The translations under genes and the position numbers were made by a program. Under the pieces are notes generated by a model. That model saw only the letters and a list, made by a program, of their open reading frames with translations, searched no databases and had not been told where the DNA came from. From the NCBI RefSeq assembly GCF_002214625.1, contig NZ_CP015994.1:434001-498000 (forward strand): a stretch of 64,000 bases of DNA, in the 5' to 3' direction. This stretch comes from Anaplasma ovis str. Haibei. GTDB lineage: Bacteria; Pseudomonadota; Alphaproteobacteria; Rickettsiales; Anaplasmataceae. This document shows, piece after piece, positions 27,148-37,310 of the stretch (positions are counted from its first letter, which is position 1; the number at the start of each line of letters is the position of its first letter).

Positions 27148-30100
27148 ATGCCGGATCAAGCTTCTCTGGGCCTGTTGGGTGACGACACAAGCAGTATAGG
27201 TTATACGTTGTTGGACTCCGAAACTGATACTCCACGAAGGGGAGTGCGAGAAGCAATTATTCTGGCGCTGTTGCTTATCATTGCGGTTATGAGTACAGTG
27301 CTGGCGGTCGTATACTCCGCTAATTCAGAAGCGTTAGCAGTCTTCGTATCCGTTGCAGTTGTTTTTGCTTTAGCATTTGTGGGTGTTGCTATTCGGTATG
27401 CTGCTTCACTCAGAGCTAATGCGGTACCTGCTGAGGAGCAACAGCAGGGTGCATCACCAGAAAGATCACACCAACCTGCACAGGAGGTTGCGCAGCAGCC
27501 GGGCAGTACACCAGATGAAGCACCACATCGCGGTGAAGCGGCCTCTGATGACGATATTGCACCTCCTCGTTCTGGGAGTGTTTCCCAACCTACAACTACT
27601 GCACCATCAGGTATTGAAACTTCACCCAGTGCTGCGGACCTAGATCGCTATAGAAGTACTTCTCAACCTACGGCTCCTTCACCGAGAGATGATATTGCAC
27701 CTCCTCGTTCTGGGAGTGTTTCCCAACCTACAACTACTGCACCATCAGGTATTGAAACTTCACCCAGTGCTGGTGCGGAACTCACTCGTTCCAGGAGTAC
27801 TTCCCAGTCTGTAGCCCCTTCATCAAGGGTTGCGAACCCGAATCGCTATAGGAGTACTTCCCAACCCACAGCTCCTTCACCGAGGGATGATATTGCACCT
27901 CCTCGTTCTGGGAGTGTTTCCCAACCTACAACTACTGCACCATCAGGTATTGAAACTTCACCCAGTGCTGCGGACCTAGATCGTTATAGAAGTACTTCTC
28001 AACCTACGGCTCCTTCACCGAGAGATGATATTGCACCTCCTCGTTCTGGGAGTGTTTCCCAACCTACAACTACTGCACCATCAGGTATTGAAACTTCACC
28101 CAGTGCTGGTGCGGAACTCACTCGTTCCAGGAGTACTTCCCAGTCTGTAGCCCCTTCATCAAGGGTTGCGAACCCGAATCGTTATAGAAGTACTTCTCAA
28201 CCTACGGCTCCTTCACCGAGAGATGATATTGCACCTCCTCGTTCTGGGAGTGTTTCCCAACCTACAACTACTGCACCATCAGGTATTGAAACTTCACCCA
28301 GTGCTGGTGCGGAACTCACTCGTTCCAGGAGTACTTCCCAGTCTGTAGCCCCTTCATCAAGGGTTGCGAACCCGAATCGCTATAGGAGTACTTCCCAACC
28401 CACAGCTCCTTCACCGAGGGATGATACGGAATTTGTTCGCTATAGGAGTACTTCTTACCCCATGGTTCCTTCACCTGGAGCTAGTGCGGCATCTGCTGAG
28501 GGCCTACAACAGGATGCATTACATCGACTTACACAAGAAATTGCGCGACAGCTGCGCAGCACACCGGGGACAGCGTCACGTCGCGATGACATATACGCCC
28601 AGGAAGAGGATGTGGCACTTGCTGCGGGTTCTTCAACCGATGCTGACTGCGTGTTTATACGACTCTCCCCGGTCGAGTGGTCTTTGTTGCGAGATAATAG
28701 AGAAGTTGCGCATATTCGGGAAATACTTGATGGTGGGCAGGCAATCGAGGCCCCTCGACTTTTTCATTGTGATAACAAGCTTCACGTACTTGCCCGTGAT
28801 GGCGCAATTTTTAGGATTGATAGCGCAAGTATAGTGCCCGCTGAATACCTGGATTCTGCTGCAACACTTGGGGATGCATGGATGCTGTTACGGCCACAGT
28901 TGCCAGAGGGACAACGTATGGTCGGGCTAGCGCGTGAAGTTGATGCTAAATGTGGTGAAGTGCATTTTCCACGCGGTATGCACTATGTCGTAGCCCACTG
29001 TGGGACGCTGGCTGGCACTATTAAGAAAGTGATGTTGGACCGCGATTCCACAGCGCTACCTGAGTCTCCAGAAAGTAGGATGCGGCTATTTCACCAGTAT
29101 GTTGCTCTGCACTATGGCCTCGCAAGTGAATTAACTAAAGCGCAGAAAAGTGGTGGGGTGCCATTAGAAACCGTGCGTCGTTTTATGAGCAGTCCTGCAG
29201 GGGCCGAGTTTGCACGCGACCTTCTTGACTATCGGGCAGAGTTTCAGGTTTCTGTAGAGCAAGATGAGCACATACTTCCAGAGCATAGTCTGTTCTTAAG
29301 CGATGCGCTGTCTGTTCTTGACTCCCTTGACCAGGAAGAAGTTCTCCAGTCCGATGGGGTATCTCAGGAAGTCATGTGCATGCTTTATTCTCTTTCCGGT
29401 GCCACATACCTTGTAAAGAGCGATTATGACGTTGCGCCTGCGGTCATGAATGAACTTACGGAAAGACTGACTGCAAAGTTCCTGGCCGACGCAAATTTCA
29501 GAGGTGCACTTATAGACCTTGCTGTACGTGAGGTGGTAGACGTTATACTCAAAGAGCAATTACCGAACCAGACGGCGGAAAGTGATCAACCGAGTGTGCT
29601 CGGGCTGGATGGGGTACTAGCTCAGATTTCCAGCAGGCGGGGAATGCCATGGATGTGTCGTGCAATTCCTGGACTTGCCCAGAGTGTTGCTACTGCTGTG
29701 CTAGGACTTTGTGGGGCACGTGATACCAATAATCGCAACGTGGTGAGTCCTGGTATAGTGAGCCAACTACACATCATTCCTGGTTTTGATAGAGTAGCTA
29801 CAGGGGCCCGTTTTGCCGAGGAAGGCACGAAAGTTTCCGCATGTTATGAGCAGCTCTGTTTTGATACTGCATATAATATGGCGCTGCGACCTTTAATTGT
29901 GGCCGCTGCCGCGGCAGAGGCTGTGCAGAGGTCCGAAGCTGGGCGGGGAAAAACAGCTACAAGAGAGAAAGAGGATTTTTTTGCATTGGCTGCTGAGAAA
30001 TACCGCAATGCTTCGGGTGTGGCCAATGCTGCTGAGCGTGCAACGACTATCATGGGTTTAATGCCTGTGCTGACGCGCGATGATGTGGAAGAGATTGTGG

Positions 30101-33100
30101 CCCATACCACAGCTGCCTGGATTGGGTACGAGTTTGGTGACCTGGCACGGCATTACCTCAGCGCAATAGTGCGGCGCGATGTTGGTGCGAGTGAGTATGT
30201 TGCCAGATGGTTGCGGAATGACGCTCTATGCCAAGAATCTCTCTTTTCCTCGGCCTTTAGCACCGAAATTAGAGATTCCCTATTCTACACACGGGGAGTT
30301 GATATTATTGCCATGTCGGAAGGGCTGCAACCGGCGTTCGGCGATTTACTAACCCCGCAGCTTTCTGCAGAGGATGCTCAGACAGTTGCTAGAAGAGCTT
30401 CATCGAGTAGTGCGGAAACAGAGCGCAGTTTGCCTGGTCGTAGTGAAGGAGCTGTAGGCCGAAAAGCGCTTCTGAGGCGAGCAGGTTCCGTGCTGGCTCT
30501 GAATGAGGGCGAGGGCACTTCTGATTTCCCTGCGGTGGGTGGAATAGGTGATGAGAGAAATGTAGTAGATGACACATCATCAGACCGTGTCATATTTTTT
30601 CTCCGTCCGGTTGGTAATGAGAGAATAAGGGGGGATGATGCCATTGCCAAATATGTTAATGAAGTGCGGAATAGTGGCGGCGCAAACGTTGCGCCACAAG
30701 TTTTTGGTGTGGACAGATCGTTCTATATAGTTGGGTGTGATGGTAGTCTTTTTGAACTTGTGACTGCCGATATTCTGTATGCTGGGCGCAGAGCCAATTC
30801 CGTAGCCATTCCTGATGGAGCTTCATGGGTTCTGGCACGTACAGACTGCACTCAGACTGGGAGTGATCTACACATTACGGCCCGCCCACGTTTTACTCTA
30901 AGAGTTCAGGACGAATACGACTTTCCTCGTAGTCTACGTTACTCCGTTGCTCACGCTGATAAGCTTGAAGTAGTTCTAAAGAAGCTCATGTTTCAGCTAA
31001 ACGCCCCAAACATTGAGCCTCTGCATCTGAGGCGAGTATGCCTACTACACTATATTGGGCTTCAACGCGCACTTGTTGCTAGCCTTCCCGGAATAGGAGG
31101 GGGAGAAGCAGAAGAACGAGCAGGAGTGCCAACGGAAGAAGCGCTGCGTTGTTTTATGCTTCTTAATGATATAGGAAACGGTTTTGCTCGCGACCTTTTA
31201 GACTACCAGGAAGAGCTTGAAGCTATTTCGAACGATGAGTTGAACCTTCCAAAGGCGGAACGTGACTTTTTGGCCTCAGCCCTGACTGTTGCTCGAAGTC
31301 ACAGCACAGAAATTCTCTCAGATAGCCCCGGTAGTGTTCCATTGGAGACCATGTGTGGGCTATATGCACTTACCGGTGGCAATCTGCTGTTAAAAGATAA
31401 TGTAGTGCAAGATATACAGGCGAATAGAGGATACTCAGAATTATTCTGCAATTTTCTGGGTGATCCGGGCTTTAGAGACACGCTCATTGCCCTCACTATA
31501 CGGGGTGTAATGGCAACAATGGAGAGGGTAAAGCGCGAGAGACCAGACCTGGAGGATCCTAGAGCGTTTTCAGATGAAGTACTCCGTATTGCCTATAGTG
31601 ACACAAAAGGTAGCACGCTTCCAGCGATTTGCAGGTCCATTCCCGGACTTGTCGAAAGTGCAACAGCTGTATTGGCCGGGTTTTATAATCCACAGAGCGC
31701 AGAGATTAAAGTAGCTGACCACGGGCTGCTTGCGCACATGCACGCGATTCCCGGCTTTGGCACGGCGGATTTGGGAGGGACAGAGACTGGTAGGGGAAGA
31801 CAGACTGCGCACCAGTGCGAGGTTCTTCGAGAGCATGGCGCCGGTGCGGAGTATGCGCTGCCCGTAATAGTGGCACGTGCAGTGATGCGCGGTGAGTCTA
31901 TGGAGAGCCACTTCAGCGAGGTATATGCTGAATATGAACGTGGAGAAGAAAAGATTTCCAGCGTTACTGAGTGTATTACACAACTCAGGCAATACGTGCC
32001 CACACTTGAACATTCGACTTTGCGAGAGTTGGTTTATAACGCTTTTGCTACCGGGGTTGGGTCTATGTTTGGTTACAACCCGCAGAGCTATTCTCAGCAG
32101 GCGTTCTTGGAGATTGCGCGTAGTGCAGCGGGGCGGGTTAGCGCACTGCTTGCACGCAGAGCGTTAGAGCTTCCCGAAAACCTGTGTTTCTCCCAACTAA
32201 TGGGGCAGAGGCTCTCAGCGTGCATTGAGGCCGGTTCTGAAGTTTTAGGTGTATCGAGTGACCTATATCCCGCGTTTCGTGGTGTGCTTAGGACCCCATT
32301 ACCTGGTTATAACGATAGCGAAAGGCAACGAGCTGCCAGCATGACTCCTGAGACGATGCATGAGATTGCAGAACGCGAGTCGGCGCGCGTTACTCGAGCT
32401 TTGCAAAATGCTTCTGGTGTAGGTGCACGCCTCAAAGCTGGGGCAAAAGTTCGCGCTCATTATATGCAAAATGCGTACAGCGCTGAAAACTTTGTTGCGG
32501 ATGAGAGTATCAGTGCCGGTTTACTGTCAACTAGTTTACCGGATTCACTGCCTAGTTTGTCACAAGCTGCACCAATAGTGCAAGATTCACGCAGTGCATC
32601 CCCGGTGCGTGGCGATAACACTCCTGTAGCGGAGGCTGGGAGTGACGAAACGGGTATGTTCTTCTCAGCTAATTTTGGACAACCAACTGTTGAGCCAGCT
32701 AGTGCTGCACCGGTCCAAGAGGGTTTGGCAGAGCAAGATTCACGCAGTGCATCCCCGGTGCGTGGCGATAACACTCCTGTAGCGGAGGCTGGGAGTGACG
32801 AAACGGGTATGTTCTTCTCAGCTAATTTTGGACAACCAACTATTGAGCCAGCTAGTGCTGCACCGGTCCAAGAGGGTTTGGCAGAGCAAGATTCACGCAG
32901 TGCATCTCCAGTGGGTGGTGATAGAACTTCACTGTCAGATACTGACAATGCTGGAGCAGAATCGCCTCAACCCGTTGTTGAGGCTGTTGAGCCAATTAAT
33001 ACTGCACAAGTGCGGGAAAGTCTCACAGAAAGAGGTTTTGACGCAGTTGATGCGGTAGGTGGTCCTGCTACTGAGTTACAGCAAGCCACGGCTATTAGAG

Positions 33101-35037
33101 TTGGCGGCCGTTTACGACGCTCGTCTCTTTTAGGGGAGAGCGATGTGTTGAGGGTGAGTGAGAACGTAGCGTACGTTGGCGAAGAGGCCCTAAGAAGGCA
33201 TGACAGCGTCGCGGATCCCCGCGTAGTGCTTATTTTGGAGGAATTCGACGTTAATACACTGCCGAACACACATCTGGTAAAGGCGAGGATGTTGGCTGCC
33301 ATGAGACAGAGCGCTGGTGATGCCGCTATAACGTTCTATCAACAGCATATCGAATTGCCGGAGAATGGCTGCGATGCGCACACTTTTTGTGTGATGAACG
33401 GCAAGAGCTTCAAGGTTGCTCCCGATGTACGTGTGGCGCCTCCCGGTAGGAGCATCGATGCTTTGCTGTCCGAAATACCTTCATCACCCACGTCTACCAA
33501 GCTTGTAATTAAAATTCCGAATATGACTAGGGGCCTATCACTCAGTGACGGTAAGCTGAATTTTCAACGAGCGGAATTTGATATTAGTGGTTTTGCGTTT
33601 CCAGCCGTACGCGAGGTAAATTGTGATGGTTTAATGTCGCTAATGCTCAACAACTACATCGCTCATGCGCGAGGTGGAAATTTACTGGGACACAGGACCC
33701 TTGACGTATATGTGGATCTTCAGCGGCAGCTTTTTGATAACTTTGTCGCGTATGGGGGAGGCCGTGACTATGAGCTTGCTGCTCCAGACCAGCGATGGCC
33801 GCAGTTTGTTCGTAGTTCTGTAGGCTCTAAATTTGTTGGTGATGTTAAGAGATACATGCGGAGCTTCCGCAATGTGCATGATGTAATGCCCGATGTGGAC
33901 CATAAGACGCGTTTACACAGCATTATGACGGCAATATCCCACAACATAGTGGATGTAGGTGATGCCGGCACTTCCCTGGAAGCTTTAAAGGCGCTACATG
34001 CTCTTTCATCCGCAAGTTATGGTGTTGATTGTACGAATGCGCGGGCGGAAGAGCAAACCAGGGCGATTACTAGGAAATTCCTTGCTGATGAAGAATTTGG
34101 TATGGTCCTGATAATGGCGGCTATGGAGTCATGTTTAACTGCTCTTGCAGTGCATTTTGGTAGATCCAGTGGCTCGGGTACTCCAACTGATAACGAGACA
34201 ATTCATGCCACACTAAACAGCACCGTGCCGGATATATGCCGTCGTATTCCTGGATTAACAACGGGCATTATCGGTTTGTTGCAGAGGGTTTTAGGTGTTA
34301 ACCGTGGCAGCACTATAGGACAAAGTGGGCAACAATCGGCTATTGTGACGAGCGTCGAGAAATGGGTGGATGGTAGGCAAGAAGCCGCAGAGGAGATATT
34401 TTCTGGCTTTTCCCTGAATCAGTATCTCGAGAGTGCAAATGCATCGCATATGCGTAATGCGATTGTTGCATGTGCACAAGCTAAAGCCGCGCAACGCGGA
34501 GACGGGTCAAACAGGCATCGCTACTATGGTGAGGCAGTGCAAGAGTTTCTTGGTGACATGGATAACATCCCGAGTGTCGCAGAGTGCGAGGAACGCATTG
34601 GAACGGCAATAGCAAGACTTAACGATGATATGCTTGCGGAACTTGTCGTAGATTCCGTCGCGTATAAAGTTTACAAGAATCTAGTCAACTCGCACAACCC
34701 TGCATTAGGTTGTGAGGAGAATTTGGTCGATGCCTTTTATGGATACTTCGGAAACCACAGGCATCCCCGGGATGGGGCCGTGCAATTTGCGCGCGATTTA
34801 AGTACTCATAGCAAACAGGTTATCAGCAAGTTTCTCGCGGCAGAAGGGGAGATTGTACGCGAATTTTTGCCCAGCGTCATGAGTAGCCACAGTAATGTTT
34901 TATTCGTTTCTGCAGCTGCTCCGTGTGAGGTGTCTATTTGTGCGCCCGCGCAAACGCGGAATGCACCACCGCATACGCACGATCACGAGTTGACGGAAGG
35001 GGAACGTGGATTAGGTACTGCGCAACACGCGCGGTAG
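27148..35037 (+). CDS. Giant three-module protein with Ser/Pro repeats and membrane anchor
   Basis: About 2629 aa, function unknown. In order: two membrane helices (about residues 36-56 and 63-85), then a Ser/Pro/Arg-rich tandem repeat linker (about 135-450), then module 1 (about 500-1080). After a linker come module 2 (about 1145-1720), a second repeat linker (about 1810-1935) and module 3 (about 2024-2575). The signature Cys-Arg-x-Ile-Pro-Gly-Leu occurs once in each module, near residues 840, 1498 and 2367. It is preceded each time by a FLAD/FLGD block such as KFLADANFRGALIDLA and by a LLDY or KRYM block. Modules 1 and 2 also carry a second IPGF motif. The six following genes encode the same module singly. 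The start is the ATG at 27148; no cleavable signal is seen. It could be a surface or secreted protein, but nothing proves this. Confidence 0.85.
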   Translation: MPDQASLGLLGDDTSSIGYTLLDSETDTPRRGVREAIILALLLIIAVMSTVLAVVYSANSEALAVFVSVAVVFALAFVGVAIRYAASLRANAVPAEEQQQGASPERSHQPAQEVAQQPGSTPDEAPHRGEAASDDDIAPPRSGSVSQPTTTAPSGIETSPSAADLDRYRSTSQPTAPSPRDDIAPPRSGSVSQPTTTAPSGIETSPSAGAELTRSRSTSQSVAPSSRVANPNRYRSTSQPTAPSPRDDIAPPRSGSVSQPTTTAPSGIETSPSAADLDRYRSTSQPTAPSPRDDIAPPRSGSVSQPTTTAPSGIETSPSAGAELTRSRSTSQSVAPSSRVANPNRYRSTSQPTAPSPRDDIAPPRSGSVSQPTTTAPSGIETSPSAGAELTRSRSTSQSVAPSSRVANPNRYRSTSQPTAPSPRDDTEFVRYRSTSYPMVPSPGASAASAEGLQQDALHRLTQEIARQLRSTPGTASRRDDIYAQEEDVALAAGSSTDADCVFIRLSPVEWSLLRDNREVAHIREILDGGQAIEAPRLFHCDNKLHVLARDGAIFRIDSASIVPAEYLDSAATLGDAWMLLRPQLPEGQRMVGLAREVDAKCGEVHFPRGMHYVVAHCGTLAGTIKKVMLDRDSTALPESPESRMRLFHQYVALHYGLASELTKAQKSGGVPLETVRRFMSSPAGAEFARDLLDYRAEFQVSVEQDEHILPEHSLFLSDALSVLDSLDQEEVLQSDGVSQEVMCMLYSLSGATYLVKSDYDVAPAVMNELTERLTAKFLADANFRGALIDLAVREVVDVILKEQLPNQTAESDQPSVLGLDGVLAQISSRRGMPWMCRAIPGLAQSVATAVLGLCGARDTNNRNVVSPGIVSQLHIIPGFDRVATGARFAEEGTKVSACYEQLCFDTAYNMALRPLIVAAAAAEAVQRSEAGRGKTATREKEDFFALAAEKYRNASGVANAAERATTIMGLMPVLTRDDVEEIVAHTTAAWIGYEFGDLARHYLSAIVRRDVGASEYVARWLRNDALCQESLFSSAFSTEIRDSLFYTRGVDIIAMSEGLQPAFGDLLTPQLSAEDAQTVARRASSSSAETERSLPGRSEGAVGRKALLRRAGSVLALNEGEGTSDFPAVGGIGDERNVVDDTSSDRVIFFLRPVGNERIRGDDAIAKYVNEVRNSGGANVAPQVFGVDRSFYIVGCDGSLFELVTADILYAGRRANSVAIPDGASWVLARTDCTQTGSDLHITARPRFTLRVQDEYDFPRSLRYSVAHADKLEVVLKKLMFQLNAPNIEPLHLRRVCLLHYIGLQRALVASLPGIGGGEAEERAGVPTEEALRCFMLLNDIGNGFARDLLDYQEELEAISNDELNLPKAERDFLASALTVARSHSTEILSDSPGSVPLETMCGLYALTGGNLLLKDNVVQDIQANRGYSELFCNFLGDPGFRDTLIALTIRGVMATMERVKRERPDLEDPRAFSDEVLRIAYSDTKGSTLPAICRSIPGLVESATAVLAGFYNPQSAEIKVADHGLLAHMHAIPGFGTADLGGTETGRGRQTAHQCEVLREHGAGAEYALPVIVARAVMRGESMESHFSEVYAEYERGEEKISSVTECITQLRQYVPTLEHSTLRELVYNAFATGVGSMFGYNPQSYSQQAFLEIARSAAGRVSALLARRALELPENLCFSQLMGQRLSACIEAGSEVLGVSSDLYPAFRGVLRTPLPGYNDSERQRAASMTPETMHEIAERESARVTRALQNASGVGARLKAGAKVRAHYMQNAYSAENFVADESISAGLLSTSLPDSLPSLSQAAPIVQDSRSASPVRGDNTPVAEAGSDETGMFFSANFGQPTVEPASAAPVQEGLAEQDSRSASPVRGDNTPVAEAGSDETGMFFSANFGQPTIEPASAAPVQEGLAEQDSRSASPVGGDRTSLSDTDNAGAESPQPVVEAVEPINTAQVRESLTERGFDAVDAVGGPATELQQATAIRVGGRLRRSSLLGESDVLRVSENVAYVGEEALRRHDSVADPRVVLILEEFDVNTLPNTHLVKARMLAAMRQSAGDAAITFYQQHIELPENGCDAHTFCVMNGKSFKVAPDVRVAPPGRSIDALLSEIPSSPTSTKLVIKIPNMTRGLSLSDGKLNFQRAEFDISGFAFPAVREVNCDGLMSLMLNNYIAHARGGNLLGHRTLDVYVDLQRQLFDNFVAYGGGRDYELAAPDQRWPQFVRSSVGSKFVGDVKRYMRSFRNVHDVMPDVDHKTRLHSIMTAISHNIVDVGDAGTSLEALKALHALSSASYGVDCTNARAEEQTRAITRKFLADEEFGMVLIMAAMESCLTALAVHFGRSSGSGTPTDNETIHATLNSTVPDICRRIPGLTTGIIGLLQRVLGVNRGSTIGQSGQQSAIVTSVEKWVDGRQEAAEEIFSGFSLNQYLESANASHMRNAIVACAQAKAAQRGDGSNRHRYYGEAVQEFLGDMDNIPSVAECEERIGTAIARLNDDMLAELVVDSVAYKVYKNLVNSHNPALGCEENLVDAFYGYFGNHRHPRDGAVQFARDLSTHSKQVISKFLAAEGEIVREFLPSVMSSHSNVLFVSAAAPCEVSICAPAQTRNAPPHTHDHELTEGERGLGTAQHAR
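27553..28500 (+). repeat. Alternating 138/198-bp tandem repeats in the giant gene
   Basis: GATATTGCACCTCCTCG recurs at 27553, 27691, 27889, 28027 and 28225, giving spacings of 138, 198, 138 and 198 bp, a higher-order unit of 336 bp. The short form encodes DLDRYRSTSQPTAPSP after SGIETSPSA; the long form inserts GAELTRSRSTSQSVAPSS and VANPN. Sequence identity between units is near complete, pointing to recent expansion. Confidence 0.9.
32581..32940 (+). repeat. 153-bp tandem repeats (51 aa), about 2.3 copies
   Basis: CAAGATTCACGCAGTGCATC recurs at 32581, 32734 and 32887. Each unit encodes QDSRSASPVRGDNTPVAEAG, then DETGMFFSANFGQPT and a short acidic tail. It forms the linker between modules 2 and 3 of the giant protein. 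Confidence 0.92.
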
Positions 35038-35094
35038 CCACCTTAAAAACACCCAATTTTTTAGTTTCTAATAATTTGAAGGGAGGGCTTTGCC

Positions 35095-36921
35095 ATGAAT
35101 GACGCAATGAAGCCATCTACTGGAAATGTTACTGCGCCACGGCCCACGCGGCGGCCACCAAGTGTCTTTGAGCTTTTTGGGCTTGCGGAGGTTACTAGCG
35201 AGGATGCATCAAATGCACGCATCGTACTTGTATTACAACCGATTAATGTTACCGAAATTCATGGAATTATGGACGTGGCTATTAGAAATGAAATTTTGTA
35301 TGATATTGCAACGCGTGCTAATTCGCACCAGACGCCCAAGTTCTACCTTTCCACAGATAACGCTGCTGGTGGCGCAATATATTGCAACCTTTCCAGAAAC
35401 ATGTTTCAGGTTATTGGATATAGAGTTTTAAATCGGGGTATTAGCCTCCCTCCCGTACCTCCAGGGTTTATGCACATGATCCTCACACCGTCAATTCTCG
35501 ATTATATGGTGATATCGAATAGAGGTACGCAACTTAGGGAAATTCTTGGTGCATTTCCAGCAGAGTTTCGCTGTCCAGTTGAGGTAAAACTTGCATCTAT
35601 TAACCTGTTCAGATTGATGTTTATGCCTTCGCACGATGCGTATAGTGATGACAGCCCCTTTGATCTTTACTTTAGATTACAATGGAGATTGCTGAACGAT
35701 TATCTGCAGTCGTTTTACAGCACAGAAATTGAGCAGCCAAGCGCACAACATTATGAGGGGGTGTATTCATACATGAGATTTGGGGCAGGGTATAAGGTTT
35801 TTAACGATATTATGCGCTGCAGGGAGGTACAACTTATGTATGATCACCCCCGTGCACTGATGCAAGCAAATACCGTAATGGTCGGTATAGCTTTTGTACA
35901 ATATTGTTTAAATGTGGTCGATACTGTAGGGAATCCAGAGGAAATTGAGTTATGGGGTGGTACGGAACTTCCTGTTATGTCCGCACTGTATGCACTTTCC
36001 CGCTCGAATGTGCAGTGCATGAAAGATCTGACCGGGTTAGACAAGCAGAGGGAGATAGTTGCCAGATTATTATGCGATGCGGACCTAAGAACCGCAGTAG
36101 TAGCTGGCGCCCTCAAGGCAATTGCAACCGTGCGTGCGTCGGATACCTATAGCGGCCGTATGAGTTACGATACTCTTGTTACGCAGTTTCTTCCTTGTTT
36201 AGCGCGGAGAATTACAGGGCTACCGGAGAGTATATACGGACTTGTCCGAGTGTATTTAGATTGCGAGCCTGCGCCCAACGTTGGTATAACCAGAGGTATT
36301 GTTACCCAACTATGCTCCATTCCTGGATTTCAAAGAACAGCCGCAATATCGGAGAGCAGCGGTATCGATGCTCGTTCGATATTGTTGAATGGTATCACTC
36401 GCAGTGTTATAGCCCGTGATTCCGTGACAGGTTACACAATGATGGCCGAAGCACTTGTTCAGTCTAGAATAGGTGGTCAGGATATCGAGACTCTGTGTAG
36501 AGCGTTGGAAGAGGAGTGGGGTACGCAACATTCAAGTACTGTGCCTCCAGAGGATGCACTGAGCTTTTTAAGGCGCTCTGTTTCCCGGCTTGACGAATCT
36601 GGCCTGCAAGAACTTGTTGCAGCTATGGTCGCCGATCAAGTAGCTGCATTACTCCCAGTAGGTGCACAGTGCTCGGCTGAGCTGCTAACTAGTCCTCGTA
36701 TGGGGGAAGTACGTGATGAGGCGATGACAAAGACGTGCGTGAAGGCGGGGGAATATGGTTTACTATCAGACTTTTTCCTCTCACTTATGCAAAACAGGCC
36801 AAGCACTGTTTACTCGGCGCCGCAGTTAGGGTGTAAACTGCGTTTGCCTGATAATCCTTTCCCAAGTGCTTCTGTATCTGGTATAGATGCTGCCGAACGT
36901 GATTCCGGAGTTGGAAGATAG
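35095..36921 (+). CDS. Single-module IPGL-family protein, A type, without membrane helix
   Basis: A 608-aa protein of unknown function whose body matches the modules of the giant protein. It has an N-terminal strand block (ARIVLVLQPINVTEIHG), FDLYFRLQWRLLNDYL, PVMSALYALSRSNVQ, RLLCDADLRTAVVAGALKAI, the signature as LARRITGLPESIYGL, and the second motif TQLCSIPGFQRTA. The signature cysteine and proline are replaced (Ala, Thr), a diverged version. No signal peptide or membrane helix is visible. AAGGGAGGG lies just upstream of the ATG, a strong ribosome-binding site. It follows the giant gene by 57 nt and is probably cotranscribed. Confidence 0.85.
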   Translation: MNDAMKPSTGNVTAPRPTRRPPSVFELFGLAEVTSEDASNARIVLVLQPINVTEIHGIMDVAIRNEILYDIATRANSHQTPKFYLSTDNAAGGAIYCNLSRNMFQVIGYRVLNRGISLPPVPPGFMHMILTPSILDYMVISNRGTQLREILGAFPAEFRCPVEVKLASINLFRLMFMPSHDAYSDDSPFDLYFRLQWRLLNDYLQSFYSTEIEQPSAQHYEGVYSYMRFGAGYKVFNDIMRCREVQLMYDHPRALMQANTVMVGIAFVQYCLNVVDTVGNPEEIELWGGTELPVMSALYALSRSNVQCMKDLTGLDKQREIVARLLCDADLRTAVVAGALKAIATVRASDTYSGRMSYDTLVTQFLPCLARRITGLPESIYGLVRVYLDCEPAPNVGITRGIVTQLCSIPGFQRTAAISESSGIDARSILLNGITRSVIARDSVTGYTMMAEALVQSRIGGQDIETLCRALEEEWGTQHSSTVPPEDALSFLRRSVSRLDESGLQELVAAMVADQVAALLPVGAQCSAELLTSPRMGEVRDEAMTKTCVKAGEYGLLSDFFLSLMQNRPSTVYSAPQLGCKLRLPDNPFPSASVSGIDAAERDSGVGR

Positions 36922-37032
36922 TCACCACAGCAGGTTCAACATGGTTCACTCCGAGCACTGTATACCTAGAATGGTTTCTGGATTTAAAACTGTAAATGTG
37001 TCGATAAATACTGGTATATCCGTAAAAGATTA

Positions 37033-37090
37033 CGTTTTAAAGTAAATTTTTTAGAGAATTTCCTAAATTCGGGTATTTTCATGGTATACT
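37033..37090 (+). promoter_or_regulatory. Conserved upstream box 1 of B-type genes, with -10 TATACT
   Basis: It shares with 39494, 41895 and 44487 the order GTT(A/T)TAAA-AGTAAA, AGAAAATT-like, TCCTAAATTC, GGTATTTT, then a -10-like hexamer. The -35 does not match consensus, so an activator may help. It lies about 220 nt before the start codon. Confidence 0.6.
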
Positions 37091-37113
37091 AACAACTGAC
37101 CTGTTGTTAGTAT
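37086..37113 (+). promoter_or_regulatory. 11-bp perfect inverted repeat overlapping the -10
   Basis: ATACTAACAAC, TGACCT, GTTGTTAGTAT. The left arm overlaps the TATACT hexamer at 37085-37090. It could be an operator for a dimeric regulator or a 5' mRNA stem-loop. The sister gene's region at 39545 retains the right arm but not a perfect left arm. Confidence 0.5.
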
Positions 37114-37310
37114 CGGGCCAAGTGCCGGTGTGAGGTTTTCATACACAACACAACTCTCAGGCCACGTCAAACAATGCGGTACTCGCTCTGTTGCAAGCCA
37201 GCGGAGCGCGTATTTAAAAGTTTGCTTGGATAACACCGTGTGTGTTGTATGTGCTTTACGGCTAGGTAATAGGCCAACAGTCCGCCATTTGATACAATCG
37301 GAGTACACGC

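Larger units (their letters stand above)
36922..37310. other. Spacer with conserved B-type upstream region
   Basis: A 389-nt spacer containing the conserved upstream box at 37033-37090, an 11-bp perfect inverted repeat at 37086-37113 and a leader of about 200 nt that resembles the leader of the gene at 39763. No gene is seen. Confidence 0.6.
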
